DNA of 64,000 bases from Brevibacterium sp. CCUG 69071 (GCF_021023135.1 NZ_PGFV01000003.1:124001-188000); one strand, 5' to 3'; shown: positions 16,631-25,327, numbered from the stretch's first letter. Notes: generated from the sequence alone by a model not told the origin. Numbers and translations: made by a program.

Positions 16631-17416
16631 TTAGGATCGCGCGGTCTCCAGATCCTCGCGGAATGCTCGTCCGGCTGCCCCGATGTCCCCCGCCGAGGTG
16701 ATGAACCGGAATCCCTGCTCCTTGCGCAGCTTGGCTTCCGCACCGTCACCGCAGTGGATTCCGGGGACGACTCCCGCTTCGTCGGCGGCCGTGCGGATCC
16801 GCACGAGCGCCTCGGCGTGGGCGTCGTTGTGCTGCCCGGGCAGGGCACCGACGGCGAAGGCGAGGTCCGATGGCCCGACGTAGACCCCGTCGATGCCGGG
16901 CACGGCGCAGATGTCCTCGACGGCAGCCAGGCCGTCCTTGTTCTCGATCATGACGAAGAGCAGCGGACGTGCGGCACGGGTGTCCTGGACGTCGCCGGCG
17001 ATGAGCTCGGCGGTCGGACCCCAGGATCGGTCGCCTCCCCGGCTGGGGTAGTCGAGGGCCTGGACGGCGGACTCCGCCTCGGCGACCGAGGACACGAGGG
17101 GAACGATGATCGCTTCGACCCCGGCGTCGGCGAGCGCACCGATCTCGGTGAAGCGGTTTGCGGCGACCCGCGCGGTGACCAGGGCGGGACCGCTGGCGCG
17201 GATGGCGTCGGTGAGCCGGAGGACGTCGGTGGGACGGATCAGCCCGTGCTGCAGATCGAGACTGACGTAGTCGAAGCCGGCAGCAGAACCGACCTTCGCG
17301 AGCTCCGGACTCGTCGACATCATCCACAGTCCGTTGTAGATCTCACCCGCGCCGAGGCGAGCACGGTGGTCATCGAGGGGGCGGGCCTGGTGCCCGGGCA
17401 TCATTGCTTCAGTCAT
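16631..17416 (-). CDS. HpcH/HpaI-family aldolase (2-oxo-acid aldolase)
   Basis: The 261-residue TIM-barrel enzyme has the family blocks GFDYVSLDLQHGL, MIENKDGLAAVEDI (metal-ligand Glu), GIDGVYVGPSDLAFAVG (metal-ligand Asp) and GIHCGDGAEA. HpaI-type class II aldolases cleave 4-hydroxy-2-oxo acids to pyruvate plus an aldehyde. It is transcribed alone toward the LysR gene. A link with the adjacent TTT transporter (uptake of a hydroxy-acid that is later cleaved) is an inference. Confidence 0.85.
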   Translation of the reverse strand: MTEAMMPGHQARPLDDHRARLGAGEIYNGLWMMSTSPELAKVGSAAGFDYVSLDLQHGLIRPTDVLRLTDAIRASGPALVTARVAANRFTEIGALADAGVEAIIVPLVSSVAEAESAVQALDYPSRGGDRSWGPTAELIAGDVQDTRAARPLLFVMIENKDGLAAVEDICAVPGIDGVYVGPSDLAFAVGALPGQHNDAHAEALVRIRTAADEAGVVPGIHCGDGAEAKLRKEQGFRFITSAGDIGAAGRAFREDLETARS

Positions 17417-17435
17417 ATCTGCATCGAATCACACG

Positions 17436-17475
17436 CGTGACTCGGACGCCAGGGCTGCCCGGCATCCGAGTCACG
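17436..17475. terminator. terminator of the GMC oxidoreductase unit
   Basis: CGTGACTCGGACGCC at 17436-17450 pairs with GGCATCCGAGTCACG at 17461-17475 (one G-T pair), with a 10-nt loop. It follows the stop of the minus-strand GMC gene. Confidence 0.7.
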
Positions 17476-17548
17476 ATCATGCTGACTGCGTGCGGCGGGA
17501 TCCTGGACTGCCTGCCCGCGACGGCCCGGCCGCCGCACCTCGGCGAGC

Positions 17549-19123
17549 TCAGATCTCCTGGGTCCGCAGCGCCTCGGCGATGTATTCGGCCTGCCGGATG
17601 GCCAGGGCCACGATGGTCAGGGTCGGGTTCGCGGCGGCACCGGTGGTGAAGACCGAGCCGTCGGAGATGAAGAGGTTCTTCACATCATGGGTCCGACCCC
17701 ACTTGTCGACGACCCCGTCCTCGGGCCGCTCGCTCATCCGCGCGGTCCCCAGATTGTGAGTCGACGGGTACGGCGGGGTCCGGTGGGACGTCTGCGCACC
17801 CACGGCCTTGTAGACGCTCTCACCTGCGGAATAGGCATGCTCGCGCATCGCCAGATCATTCGCGTGATCGTCGTAGTGGACATTGGGCACAGGCAGCCCG
17901 TACTGATCCTTCACGGTCGTATTCAGCGTGATCCGGTTGGACTCCTGCGGCATGTCCTCGCCGACGATCCACATCCCCGCGGTGTTGAGATAGCGGTCGA
18001 TGAGACCCGCGAAGTCCGGCCCCCAGGTCCCTGGATCGACGAAGGCGGCCATGAACGCCGGACCCAGTGCGATCGTTTCCATGTAGTAGCCGCCGGAGAA
18101 CCCGCGATCAGGGTCATGGATCGATTCATCGGCGATGACTCCGGCCATCGTCTCTCCCCGGTACATCCTCACCGGTTTGTCGAAATGACCCCACACGGTG
18201 CCGGTGAGGTGGCGCATGTAGTTGCGTCCCACATGCCCCGAGGAGTTCGCGAGCCCGTCGGGGAAGCTCGGCGTCCCGGAGAGGAGGAGCAGCCTCGGCG
18301 TCTCGATCGAATTCCCCGCCACGCACACGATCTTGGCGGCCTGGCGGTGGAGGTTGCCCTCCTTGTCGAGATAGAGCACCGCATCGGCACGGCCGGCCGA
18401 ATCGTGGGTGATCTGGACGGCCTGGGATTCGGGCCGCAGGTCGAGCAGCCCGGTCTTCGCCGCACGGGGGATCTCTCTGACCAGGGTCGACCACTTCGAC
18501 TTGTTCTTATCGCCCTGGAAGTTGAAACCGTCCTGAATGGACGCGGGACGGCCGTCGTATTCCTCGGCGTTCGTGGCATAGGGACCGGTCGCGTAGAACT
18601 TGTAGCCGACCTCCTTCGCGCCGCCTGCAAAGACCTTGTAGTTGTTGTTCGCCGGCAGCGGCGGACGCCCGTGGACGTGGGTGGAGCCCATCGCCTTCTC
18701 GGCCCGATCGTAATAGGGAGCCAGATCCTCGAGGCCGATGGGCCAGTCGAGGAGGTTCGCCCCGTCGATGCGACCGTAGGTGGACCGGGCCTTGAACTCA
18801 TGCGACTTGAACCGGGGTGTGGCCCCGGACCAGTGGGTGGTGGTTCCGCCGACGGCCTTGACGATCCAGGCCGGGAGGTTGGGGAAGTCGCGTGAGACCC
18901 GCCAGGAGCCGGTCGTCGTCCGCGGGTCCAGCCAGGCCATCTGGTTGAAGGCCTCCCACTCGTTGTTGACGTAATCCTCGTTGCTCAGATGCGGACCGGC
19001 CTCGAGGACGACGACGGGAATCCCCTTCGCCGTGAGCTCATAGGCCAGCGTTCCGCCGCCCGCCCCGGAGCCGATGATGACGACGGCCTCGTCGTTGACA
19101 TCGATGCTGTCTCCACTCGCCAT
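17549..19123 (-). CDS. GMC-family FAD oxidoreductase, gluconate-2-dehydrogenase large-subunit type
   Basis: The N terminus carries the FAD dinucleotide-binding motif VVIIGSGAGGGTLAYEL and VVVLEAGPH. The C terminus carries the GMC_oxred_C block STHNLGTARM, GVVDKWGRTHDVKNLFISDGSVF and NPTLTIVALAIRQAE, with the catalytic His region. The length (about 524) and the partner gene fit the FAD subunit of membrane-associated polyol/sugar-acid dehydrogenases. The ATG complementary to 19121-19123 overlaps the partner's stop as TGATG. No cytochrome c subunit is present nearby, so the electron acceptor is unclear. Confidence 0.88.
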   Translation of the reverse strand: MASGDSIDVNDEAVVIIGSGAGGGTLAYELTAKGIPVVVLEAGPHLSNEDYVNNEWEAFNQMAWLDPRTTTGSWRVSRDFPNLPAWIVKAVGGTTTHWSGATPRFKSHEFKARSTYGRIDGANLLDWPIGLEDLAPYYDRAEKAMGSTHVHGRPPLPANNNYKVFAGGAKEVGYKFYATGPYATNAEEYDGRPASIQDGFNFQGDKNKSKWSTLVREIPRAAKTGLLDLRPESQAVQITHDSAGRADAVLYLDKEGNLHRQAAKIVCVAGNSIETPRLLLLSGTPSFPDGLANSSGHVGRNYMRHLTGTVWGHFDKPVRMYRGETMAGVIADESIHDPDRGFSGGYYMETIALGPAFMAAFVDPGTWGPDFAGLIDRYLNTAGMWIVGEDMPQESNRITLNTTVKDQYGLPVPNVHYDDHANDLAMREHAYSAGESVYKAVGAQTSHRTPPYPSTHNLGTARMSERPEDGVVDKWGRTHDVKNLFISDGSVFTTGAAANPTLTIVALAIRQAEYIAEALRTQEI

Positions 19124-19698
19124 CACTTCTTCACCTCTCCCATATCGGCGCGCTGCGCCCGCGGCTGGTTGGTCGATTCATCGGCTTCGTTCACGGTCTG
19201 CGGTGCCGCGTGCGCTCCCGGACCCAGCTCTGGAATGTCCTCGTCATCGGGGTAGAGGATCCGCGGTTCCGGCAGCCAATCGAGATCGTTGAAACCGCGA
19301 TCGATGTAGCCGCCCTGGTCGAAGGAGGGACCTTCGTAGCCCAGGGCCTCCCACACCTCGGCGTCGTCATAGAGGTTGAGGACGGCGGTGCGGCGGACGA
19401 ATCCGAAGAACTCGGTGCCTTCGACCCTGCGCAGCACCCGCAGCGCCGAATCGTCGTCGAGCGAACAGAAGTCGCCGTCGGCGAGCTGGTCGAGCGACTG
19501 CAGACCCTGAATGAGGGCGACCCGGAACCAAGTCTCGGCATCGGCCTCGACGAGGATCCCGTCGGCGGTGCGCTCGTAGGGCCCATCGGGGAAGTTCTCG
19601 TGCGGGAACGCCACCCGCAGTACTCGGACGAGGGTCTGCCTCGCCTCATCGGTCATCTCCATCGCATTCAGCGAGGGATATTTGGCGGGGAATGCCAT
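19123..19698 (-). CDS. gluconate 2-dehydrogenase subunit 3-family protein
   Basis: The 191-residue product matches the small-subunit family by its opening helix (MTDEARQTLVRVLRVAFPHENFPDGPYERTAD) and by FFGFVRRTAVLNLYDDAEVWEALGYEGPSFDQGGY. In this family the small subunit stabilises and helps export the GMC subunit. No clear twin-arginine signal is visible here, so export may be absent. It is immediately upstream of and coupled to the GMC gene, and divergent from an IclR gene. Confidence 0.85.
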   Translation of the reverse strand: MAFPAKYPSLNAMEMTDEARQTLVRVLRVAFPHENFPDGPYERTADGILVEADAETWFRVALIQGLQSLDQLADGDFCSLDDDSALRVLRRVEGTEFFGFVRRTAVLNLYDDAEVWEALGYEGPSFDQGGYIDRGFNDLDWLPEPRILYPDDEDIPELGPGAHAAPQTVNEADESTNQPRAQRADMGEVKK

Positions 19699-19762
19699 CG
19701 GCTGCTCCTTTGCTCCTTGACGATGACGATCGGCTCGATCCGGGCACCATCGTCGACCCGGT

Positions 19763-19777
19763 CATAGGCAACCTATG
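19763..19777. promoter_or_regulatory. palindromic operator in the GMC/IclR divergent region
   Basis: CATAGG-CAA-CCTATG is a perfect 6-bp inverted repeat midway between the two divergent starts (19698 and 19845), where an autoregulated IclR protein would bind. The assignment to IclR rests on position only. Confidence 0.45.
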
Positions 19778-19844
19778 TGAGACAGACCACCGTCCACTAT
19801 CCTTATTCTCACGTGGCGATAAACATGAGGCGAGGTGGCCCGAG

Positions 19845-20627
19845 ATGTCGAACAGTGCCGTGATCGGACGGATCTTCTCCGTCCTCGAGGCGGTGTCGGC
19901 CTCCGGCTGCGCCTCAGCGAAGACCATCGCCGACCGACTCGAGATTCCGTTGCCCACGGTCTACCGACTCCTCCACGAACTCGAGGACGCGAGCTATCTC
20001 GTCTACCTCAAGGAGGACAAGCACTTCGAACTCGGGCCGAAGTGCTTCGAGCTCGGACTGTCCTTCCAGCAGCGCCTCGTCGCCCCGTTCCCGATCCGCC
20101 AGATCACCGATGAGCTCCACCGGGCCCTGGGCACGGCCGCCTATTTCGCGATCTACCGAGGGTCCGACATCATCCTCACCTACTGCTCGGACTGCGAGAA
20201 GCATCCGCGGTTGCGCCCCCTGCGCTTCGGCTTCCACGAGGCGGCCCATGCCACGGCCTTCGGCAAGATCCTGCTGGCCGGGATGACCTCGACACAGCGG
20301 ACCGAGTACCTCGATGCCCGCGGCATGCAGGTGCTCACCCCGCAGACGATCGTGCGTCGCGATCTCCTCGACGATCACCTCACCGAGGTGGCCACGCGCG
20401 GCATCGCGTGGGAGCACGACGAGTTCCTGCCGCGGCAGACCTGTGCCGCCGTTCCGGTGCGCAACGGGACGGGGATGCAGGTCGGGGCGATCGCCGTGAG
20501 CACTCCGTCGACGAAGGCGAACGGACGGACGAAGGAGATCGAGTCGACCCTGCGGGAGCGCGCCGGGTTGTGCTCGCGGTATCTGCGCGGTGGGGCGGTC
20601 ACGGTCCCGGTGACCGAGCACCGGTGA
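19845..20627 (+). CDS. IclR-family transcriptional regulator
   Basis: The 260-residue protein has an N-terminal winged helix (VIGRIFSVLEAVSASGCASAKTIADRLEIPLPTVYRLLHELED) and a C-terminal IclR effector domain with HEAAHATAFGKILLA and RGIAWEHDEFLPRQTCAAVPVRN. The longer frame starting at 19692 runs through the divergent promoter, so I chose the ATG at 19845 with GAGGTGG about 7 nt upstream. It probably controls the divergent gluconate-dehydrogenase-like pair. Confidence 0.9.
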   Translation: MSNSAVIGRIFSVLEAVSASGCASAKTIADRLEIPLPTVYRLLHELEDASYLVYLKEDKHFELGPKCFELGLSFQQRLVAPFPIRQITDELHRALGTAAYFAIYRGSDIILTYCSDCEKHPRLRPLRFGFHEAAHATAFGKILLAGMTSTQRTEYLDARGMQVLTPQTIVRRDLLDDHLTEVATRGIAWEHDEFLPRQTCAAVPVRNGTGMQVGAIAVSTPSTKANGRTKEIESTLRERAGLCSRYLRGGAVTVPVTEHR

Positions 20628-20788
20628 CGATTCCGGTGGCCAACCTCGGTGATGGCCCGAACCCCGCCCCAACCTCGGCGATCAACACCGCTGATTATCA
20701 CCTCATGAGAAGGAGCGTGTCCTCCCGCCCCCGCCTCTGCTGAGAATGATCGTGCTCACTCAAGGTCGAGACACAAAGGGGTACAACC

Positions 20789-21574
20789 ATGAGCACATCC
20801 AGCAGCGTCGCCGTCGTCACAGGATCCGCCCGCGGCATCGGACAGGGAATCGCCGAGCGCCTCGGCGCCGACGGCCATCACGTCATCGTCGCCGATCTGC
20901 CGACCATGCGCGAAGGCGTCGATGAGACCGTCGCCGCGATCGAGAAGGCAGGCGGCACGGCCACCGGCACCGAGGTCGACGTCACCGATCAGGCCTCCGT
21001 CGAGGCCCTCGTGGCGACCGCCGTCGAGGCGGGAGGCAAGCTCGACGTATTCGTCGCCAATGCCGGAATCGCTCAGGTCGAACCGCTGATCGAGTATTCG
21101 AAGGCCGATTTCGAGAAGATCCTCGACGTCAACGTCACCGGGGTGTTCCTGTCCTATCAGGCTGCGGCCAAGCAGATGATCGAACAGGGCAACGGCGGCA
21201 AGATCATCGGTGCCGCCTCGATCGTCGCGTTCCGTCCCTTCGCGCTGCTCTCGCCGTATTCGGCGACCAAGTGGGCCGTGCGCGGGCTGACCCAGGGCGC
21301 GGCGATGGAGTGGGCCAAGCACGGCATCACCGTCAACGCCTACGGGCCCGGGATCGTCGGGACCGCGATGTGGGATCTCATCGATGAGAAGCTCGCCGCC
21401 GAGGAGGGGCTGGCCAAGGGTGAGGCGATCAAGAAATATGCCGGTGACATCCTCCTCGGCCGGGTGTCCGTGCCCGAGGACGTCGCCAATCTCGTCTCGT
21501 TCCTGGCGAGCGAGGATTCCGACTACGTCACCGGCCAGACCATGCTCGTCGACGGCGGCATGCAGTTCTCCTAG
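20789..21574 (+). CDS. short-chain dehydrogenase, acetoin/2,3-butanediol dehydrogenase type
   Basis: This 261-residue SDR has TGSARGIG (cofactor loop, residues 11-18), NAG at 91-93, N115, S144, Y157 and K161 as the catalytic tetrad. The C-terminal block [39 protein letters not shown] is closest in pattern to diacetyl/acetoin reductases (BudC family). It would interconvert a 2-keto-alcohol and a diol with NAD(H). Other polyol SDRs remain possible. The gene is preceded by an AAGG ribosome site and followed by the monooxygenase gene. Confidence 0.85.
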   Translation: MSTSSSVAVVTGSARGIGQGIAERLGADGHHVIVADLPTMREGVDETVAAIEKAGGTATGTEVDVTDQASVEALVATAVEAGGKLDVFVANAGIAQVEPLIEYSKADFEKILDVNVTGVFLSYQAAAKQMIEQGNGGKIIGAASIVAFRPFALLSPYSATKWAVRGLTQGAAMEWAKHGITVNAYGPGIVGTAMWDLIDEKLAAEEGLAKGEAIKKYAGDILLGRVSVPEDVANLVSFLASEDSDYVTGQTMLVDGGMQFS

Positions 21575-21668
21575 GCTGGATGGCAGCCGGGCCGAGTCTC
21601 GAACTCAGCCAGGTCGCCGACTAGGCTGACCACCAACCGCAAACACCGAGAAGAGAGAAGGAAGTCCC

Positions 21669-21998
21669 ATGATCTTCATCGTCGTGAAGTTCCCCGTCAA
21701 GCCCGAACTGGCCGAGCAATGGCCGGAGATCACCCGCGAATTCACCGAGGCGACCCGTGCCGAACCGGGCAACAAATGGTTCGACTGGTCACGCAGCCTC
21801 GAGGATCCGAATGAGTACGTCCTCGTCGAGGCCTTCGACGACGATGCCGCCGAGGCACACGTGAAGTCCGATCACTTCCAGGCAGCGACCGCCGAGGGCG
21901 GACCCATGCACAGCGCGCTGACCGCGACCCCGAAGATCATCTCGCGTCAGATCGATGGGGATGACTGGGACGCCATGGGAGAGCTCCAGGTCGGCTGA
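21669..21998 (+). CDS. antibiotic-biosynthesis-monooxygenase (ABM) family protein
   Basis: The 109-residue protein has the ferredoxin-like ABM pattern: MIFIVVKFPVKPE, EITREFTEATRAEPGNKWFDWSRSLEDPNEYVLVEAFDDDAAEAHVKSDHFQ. YgiN-like members oxidise quinols or protect from reactive quinones without a cofactor. GAGAAGGAAG precedes the start. It is convergent with an FMN reductase across a toxin-antitoxin cassette. Confidence 0.85.
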   Translation: MIFIVVKFPVKPELAEQWPEITREFTEATRAEPGNKWFDWSRSLEDPNEYVLVEAFDDDAAEAHVKSDHFQAATAEGGPMHSALTATPKIISRQIDGDDWDAMGELQVG

Positions 21999-22070
21999 CT
22001 CTCCTCGGCTGCGTGGTCTGGGCCCGAGGTCGGCCGCAGACCGGAGCCCGCAGCCGATTCCACCCGAACC

Positions 22071-22103
22071 CGCGGGCCCGCTGATGCGATCAGCGGGCCC
22101 GCG
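22071..22103. terminator. hairpin, left copy of a 34-bp direct repeat
   Basis: CGCGGGCCCGCTGA (22071-22084) pairs with TCAGCGGGCCCGCG (22090-22103). It can end transcription of the ABM gene. The 34 bp at 22072-22105 are identical to 23006-23039, which covers the 3' end of the FMN reductase gene. This copy therefore looks like a duplicated gene end. Confidence 0.7.
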
Positions 22104-22133
22104 TCCATGAGCAGATCACCCGATTCACACGCT

Positions 22134-22147
22134 GATAATATTGTCTT
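22134..22147 (+). promoter_or_regulatory. probable -10 region of a leaderless toxin-antitoxin transcript
   Basis: GATAAT (22134-22139) and the overlapping TAATAT lie only 7-14 nt before the ATG at 22148, and there is no ribosome site between. A start at the usual distance from the -10 would place the mRNA 5' end at or next to the ATG, as in leaderless actinobacterial genes. Confidence 0.5.
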
Positions 22148-22621
22148 ATGAGCTTTCTGCCTGAGTATCGCGAAGCGCAACGAGGCGAGGATGTCGCTCG
22201 ACTGCGCCGCGCACTCGCGCTCAGAGCCATGCTCGCCAGCGGTATGAGCCAGCGACAGATCGCGGAAGAACTCGGCATCTCTCAGCCTGCCGTGAGCCAG
22301 CAGATCAAATTCGCTCCCGCCGTCGATCAAGTCCACCCCGAACTTCTCTTGGAAGCGGCCGTACCGATACTCAAGAAGCTCGCCGCAGAACACGGCTACG
22401 AACATCTCGCCGTTTTCGGCTCGGCAGCCCGTCGTGAAGCTCGGACGGATTCCGATATCGATCTGATCGTCGACGCTCCGCAAGGAACCTCGTCCTTCGC
22501 GTTCATTCGGTTCAAGCAACTCATTGAGAAGGTGCTCGGTCGGGGGATCGACCTTGTCGACTACGCCGGGCTGAAGCCCGGCATGGACGATGACATACGG
22601 CGGGAGGCGGTGCTGCTCTGA
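22148..22621 (+). CDS. mntA: MntA-type antitoxin nucleotidyltransferase with N-terminal helix-turn-helix
   Basis: Residues 20-56 form a helix-turn-helix (MSQRQIAEELGISQPAVSQQIK). Residues 65-157 are a minimal nucleotidyltransferase with VFGSAARREARTDSDIDLIVD: G91-S92, ten residues, then D103-x-D105, the GSx10DxD signature of MntA. MntA enzymes neutralise HepT toxins by adding AMP to their active-site tyrosine. The fused DNA-binding domain suggests that the antitoxin also represses its own promoter. Its stop overlaps the toxin start (TGATG). Usual MntA proteins lack this N-terminal domain, though HTH-MNT fusions are known. Confidence 0.88.
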   Translation: MSFLPEYREAQRGEDVARLRRALALRAMLASGMSQRQIAEELGISQPAVSQQIKFAPAVDQVHPELLLEAAVPILKKLAAEHGYEHLAVFGSAARREARTDSDIDLIVDAPQGTSSFAFIRFKQLIEKVLGRGIDLVDYAGLKPGMDDDIRREAVLL

Positions 22622-22983
22622 TGGAACGCCGAGTTGCGAAGGAATTGCTGCATATCGAGGCCTGGCTTCTGCGCGCGAATGAAATCGCCGATCAAGGCAA
22701 GGAAACCTATCTTGAAAGCGCTTTGCTGCAAGAGGCGGGCGATTCCCTGATGATGAAACTCGGGGAAGCCGCGAATCGCCTTTCCCGGTTAGGCGCACCC
22801 TCGCCCGCCGGAATCGATTGGGCCCTCGCAACCGCGAATCGCAATTTCATCATTCATCAATACGATCAGATCAGCCGCTCCCTCACCTGGTTGACGCTTT
22901 CTGTCGATCTCAGAGAGTGGCATGACGCGCTCCAACCATCGTTCAGAGCCGCACGATCTTCACTCGCCGACGATATCGAGTGA
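22621..22983 (+). CDS. hepT: HepT-type HEPN ribonuclease toxin
   Basis: The 120-residue all-helical protein has the HEPN active-site motif R74-N-F-I-I-H79-Q-Y81, matching the R-x4-H-x-Y signature of HepT; Y81 is the residue AMPylated by MntA in studied pairs. The region ESALLQEAGDSLMMKLGEAANRLS is typical of the DUF86/HepT family. Start overlaps the mntA stop by one base, so both are made from one mRNA. The pair forms a type VII toxin-antitoxin module, with tRNA or mRNA cleavage as the expected toxic activity. Confidence 0.9.
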   Translation: MERRVAKELLHIEAWLLRANEIADQGKETYLESALLQEAGDSLMMKLGEAANRLSRLGAPSPAGIDWALATANRNFIIHQYDQISRSLTWLTLSVDLREWHDALQPSFRAARSSLADDIE

Positions 22984-23005
22984 ATCCAGAACAGTTCCGA
23001 ACCCA

Positions 23006-23036
23006 GCGGGCCCGCTGATGCGATCAGCGGGCCCGC
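23006..23036. terminator. hairpin, right copy of the 34-bp direct repeat, at the end of the FMN reductase gene
   Basis: GCGGGCCCGCTGA (23006-23018) pairs with TCAGCGGGCCCGC (23024-23036). The right arm includes the last codons and stop of the FMN reductase. The repeat unit is 23006-23039. Confidence 0.65.
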
Positions 23037-23527
23037 GTCAGGTATGCCCCCTGCGTCTCGATCCACTCGTCGAGGATCTCGGCACGGTCATCGAACTTCG
23101 CCGTCGGGAACGCCAGGCCCTTGGTGGGCACGCTCGCACCGAGTTCGACGAGGAGGGGCCGCAGGGTCATCTCCACGGCGACGGTGTGAGCGGGCGAACC
23201 GATGGTGAAGACCGGGACTGCGGTGAGCCCGTGCAGGCCGTTCGAGTCATAGCGATCGAGGAAGGCCTTGAGCAGCCCGGTGTAGCTGGCTTTGTAGGTC
23301 GGTGTCGCGATCACGGCGAAGTCAGCGGTCGCGAGACGATCGTTCAGCCGGTCGAGGCGATCCGACTTCCACTCGAAGATCTCGGTGGCCACCTCGGCGA
23401 GTTCGATGGTCTCATCCACCTCGGCGCCGATGAGATCGGCGATCCGGGCCGCGAGATCCTCCGCGACCTGCCGAGTGCGGGAGTTCGGGCTCGGGTTGCC
23501 GACGACGACGCCGATGCGTGCTGCCAT
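23024..23527 (-). CDS. NAD(P)H-dependent FMN reductase
   Basis: The flavodoxin-like protein starts MAARIGVVVGNPSPNSRTRQVAEDLA and contains the flavin-site block ADFAVIATPTYKASYTGLLKAFLDRY and TIGSPAHTVAVEMTLRPLL, matching SsuE/MsuE-type reductases that supply reduced FMN to two-component monooxygenases. I chose the ATG complementary to 23525-23527, which has GAGGAG 6 nt upstream; the frame extends further without need. Its 3' end is the natural home of the 34-bp repeat that bounds the MntA-HepT cassette. Confidence 0.87.
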   Translation of the reverse strand: MAARIGVVVGNPSPNSRTRQVAEDLAARIADLIGAEVDETIELAEVATEIFEWKSDRLDRLNDRLATADFAVIATPTYKASYTGLLKAFLDRYDSNGLHGLTAVPVFTIGSPAHTVAVEMTLRPLLVELGASVPTKGLAFPTAKFDDRAEILDEWIETQGAYLTRAR

Positions 23528-23845
23528 GGGTGCTCCTCTCGACCTGCGATTCAGTGTGGACCCCACGCTATTGCCCGCTCATTGACTTCATCCCGACGGA
23601 TGCCATGCAACGTCATCCGACGCAATCCCCCTCCCTGTGCACTACCTCCGGGCGCAACAATGACATAGATCAGATATTTAGCGGCCGTTACTCGCAATAT
23701 TCGTCATCATCAACCTCATTGACGTTTAAAGATCATAGGTTTAAGCTCGAACTTGCCGCGAAGATGACTCACACGATGTGGCCTTCCCGTGGCCGGCACG
23801 CGCAGAGCCGCACGTTGCCGATGAACACAACCAGAACGGGCCGCT
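23528..23845. other. regulatory spacer before the amidase operon
   Basis: No gene is visible. The middle (23660-23760) is AT-rich. TTGACG at 23719-23724 with TAAGCT 17 bp later is a possible promoter for the amidase gene, and GTTTAA occurs twice (around 23725 and 23739). The minus strand holds the FMN reductase promoter near 23540-23700. Confidence 0.35.
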
Positions 23846-25327
23846 ATGAGCATGAACCCTGAAGCGCACCTCGATGAACCCTCATCGGCTCGCATCGGCA
23901 GAGCCGTCAACGAGCTCCTCGGATCGACCGGCTTCGCTCGTGCCGCCGAACTCATCGACGCGGCTTCTTGGGAGATCGACCAATCCTTCACCGCCCCCTC
24001 GGCGCCTGAGTGGGTGGAGCAGAGTCCCCCTCCTGCAAGCGAACACCCGCTGGTCACCGCAGACGAGGACGCCCGCCGCTCTGGAATCATCCGCTACTAC
24101 ACCGGCGCGTTCATCACCGGAGCCCGTGCCTCAACGACAGAACTGACCGGACTGCGCTTCACCCACAAAGACAACATCGGCATCAGCGGATACCCTCTCG
24201 CCATCGGAAACCCCGCCCTGGACGACCGACGTTCGGCTCTCACATCTCCCCTACTCACATCGATTGAGGCCGCCGGCGGCACAATCGTCGGAGCGAACCA
24301 CATGGCGGAATTCGCGTTGAGTCCCACCGGACACAACCACTGGCTCGGCGATGGGATCAACCCCCGCAACGATGCCTACTTGTCCGGCGGATCCTCTAGC
24401 GGTTCAGCAATTTCCGTCGCATCCGGTTCGAGTGACGTCTCGCTCGGCACGGACACCGGAGGCTCGGTACGCCTGCCCGCCGCATTCTGCGGCCTGTCAG
24501 GATACAAACCTACGAACGGGCTGTTCTCCTCGGTCGGATTGATTCCGCTCTCGGAGACCTTGGACACGATCGGCATGATTGCGTCCGCCCCGGCGACGAT
24601 CCGGGCCGTTGCAGAAGTCATGTATTCCGATGCTTCCGTCGTCAGCCTCGAGCACCGTGATCTACTGGATCTGCTGCCTGAATCTTCGCGGACTGAGTTC
24701 TCTCACCTTTCGGTCTCGGCAGTCGAGCGGATCTGTGACGCCGACGTCGCCGAATCATATGCCTCGGCTCTGTCCGCGCTCGGCGTCTCCAAGCATGGTC
24801 GCCAGGAACCAGACACATCCGGCCCCGCGCCCGTAGTCGATTTCGACGACAGTGACCTCAATCGCCGATCGGTCGTCGTCGTAAGTGTCGAGGCTGCCCG
24901 CAATGTCGGTCGGATACTCGGGTGGGAATGGGACCTCCTCGGCGATCAGGTCCTCTCACGAGTCATCCGCGGGACTACGGTCTCTGCGATCGAGTATGCC
25001 GATGCCCTCGCGGAGCGTGAGACGCTGCAGAGAAGGTTCCTCGCCGAGGCGATGCCTAACGCCCGTTTTCTGCTCACCCCGACCAGTCCGATCCGTGCCC
25101 CGAGAGCGGTGACCCGGGATGGCGCTGCCAATGACGAGGTACGTCGGGACTACATGCGAGCTAGCCGGTTCACCCGTGTCATCAACTATCTGGGCCTGCC
25201 CGCCATCACCGTTCCGTTGCCAGCGGCCGAGGACTCGATGACTGCGGGACTGCAGATCATCGGTCGTCCGTTCGATGATCGGGCGCTGCTCGACTTCGCG
25301 GTGATAGTGGCAGAAGCACTCACCTGA
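23846..25327 (+). CDS. amidase-signature family amidohydrolase
   Basis: The 493-residue protein carries the Ser-cisSer-Lys triad: K108 (THKDN), S183 (GGSSSGSA) and nucleophile S207 (GTDTGGSVRLPAAFCGL). Amidase-signature enzymes hydrolyse a wide range of amides; this one lacks the partner subunits of GatCAB and stands at the head of a catabolic cluster, so it likely releases a carboxylic acid from an amide. An ATG two codons downstream is an alternative start. The substrate cannot be told from sequence. Confidence 0.88.
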   Translation: MSMNPEAHLDEPSSARIGRAVNELLGSTGFARAAELIDAASWEIDQSFTAPSAPEWVEQSPPPASEHPLVTADEDARRSGIIRYYTGAFITGARASTTELTGLRFTHKDNIGISGYPLAIGNPALDDRRSALTSPLLTSIEAAGGTIVGANHMAEFALSPTGHNHWLGDGINPRNDAYLSGGSSSGSAISVASGSSDVSLGTDTGGSVRLPAAFCGLSGYKPTNGLFSSVGLIPLSETLDTIGMIASAPATIRAVAEVMYSDASVVSLEHRDLLDLLPESSRTEFSHLSVSAVERICDADVAESYASALSALGVSKHGRQEPDTSGPAPVVDFDDSDLNRRSVVVVSVEAARNVGRILGWEWDLLGDQVLSRVIRGTTVSAIEYADALAERETLQRRFLAEAMPNARFLLTPTSPIRAPRAVTRDGAANDEVRRDYMRASRFTRVINYLGLPAITVPLPAAEDSMTAGLQIIGRPFDDRALLDFAVIVAEALT

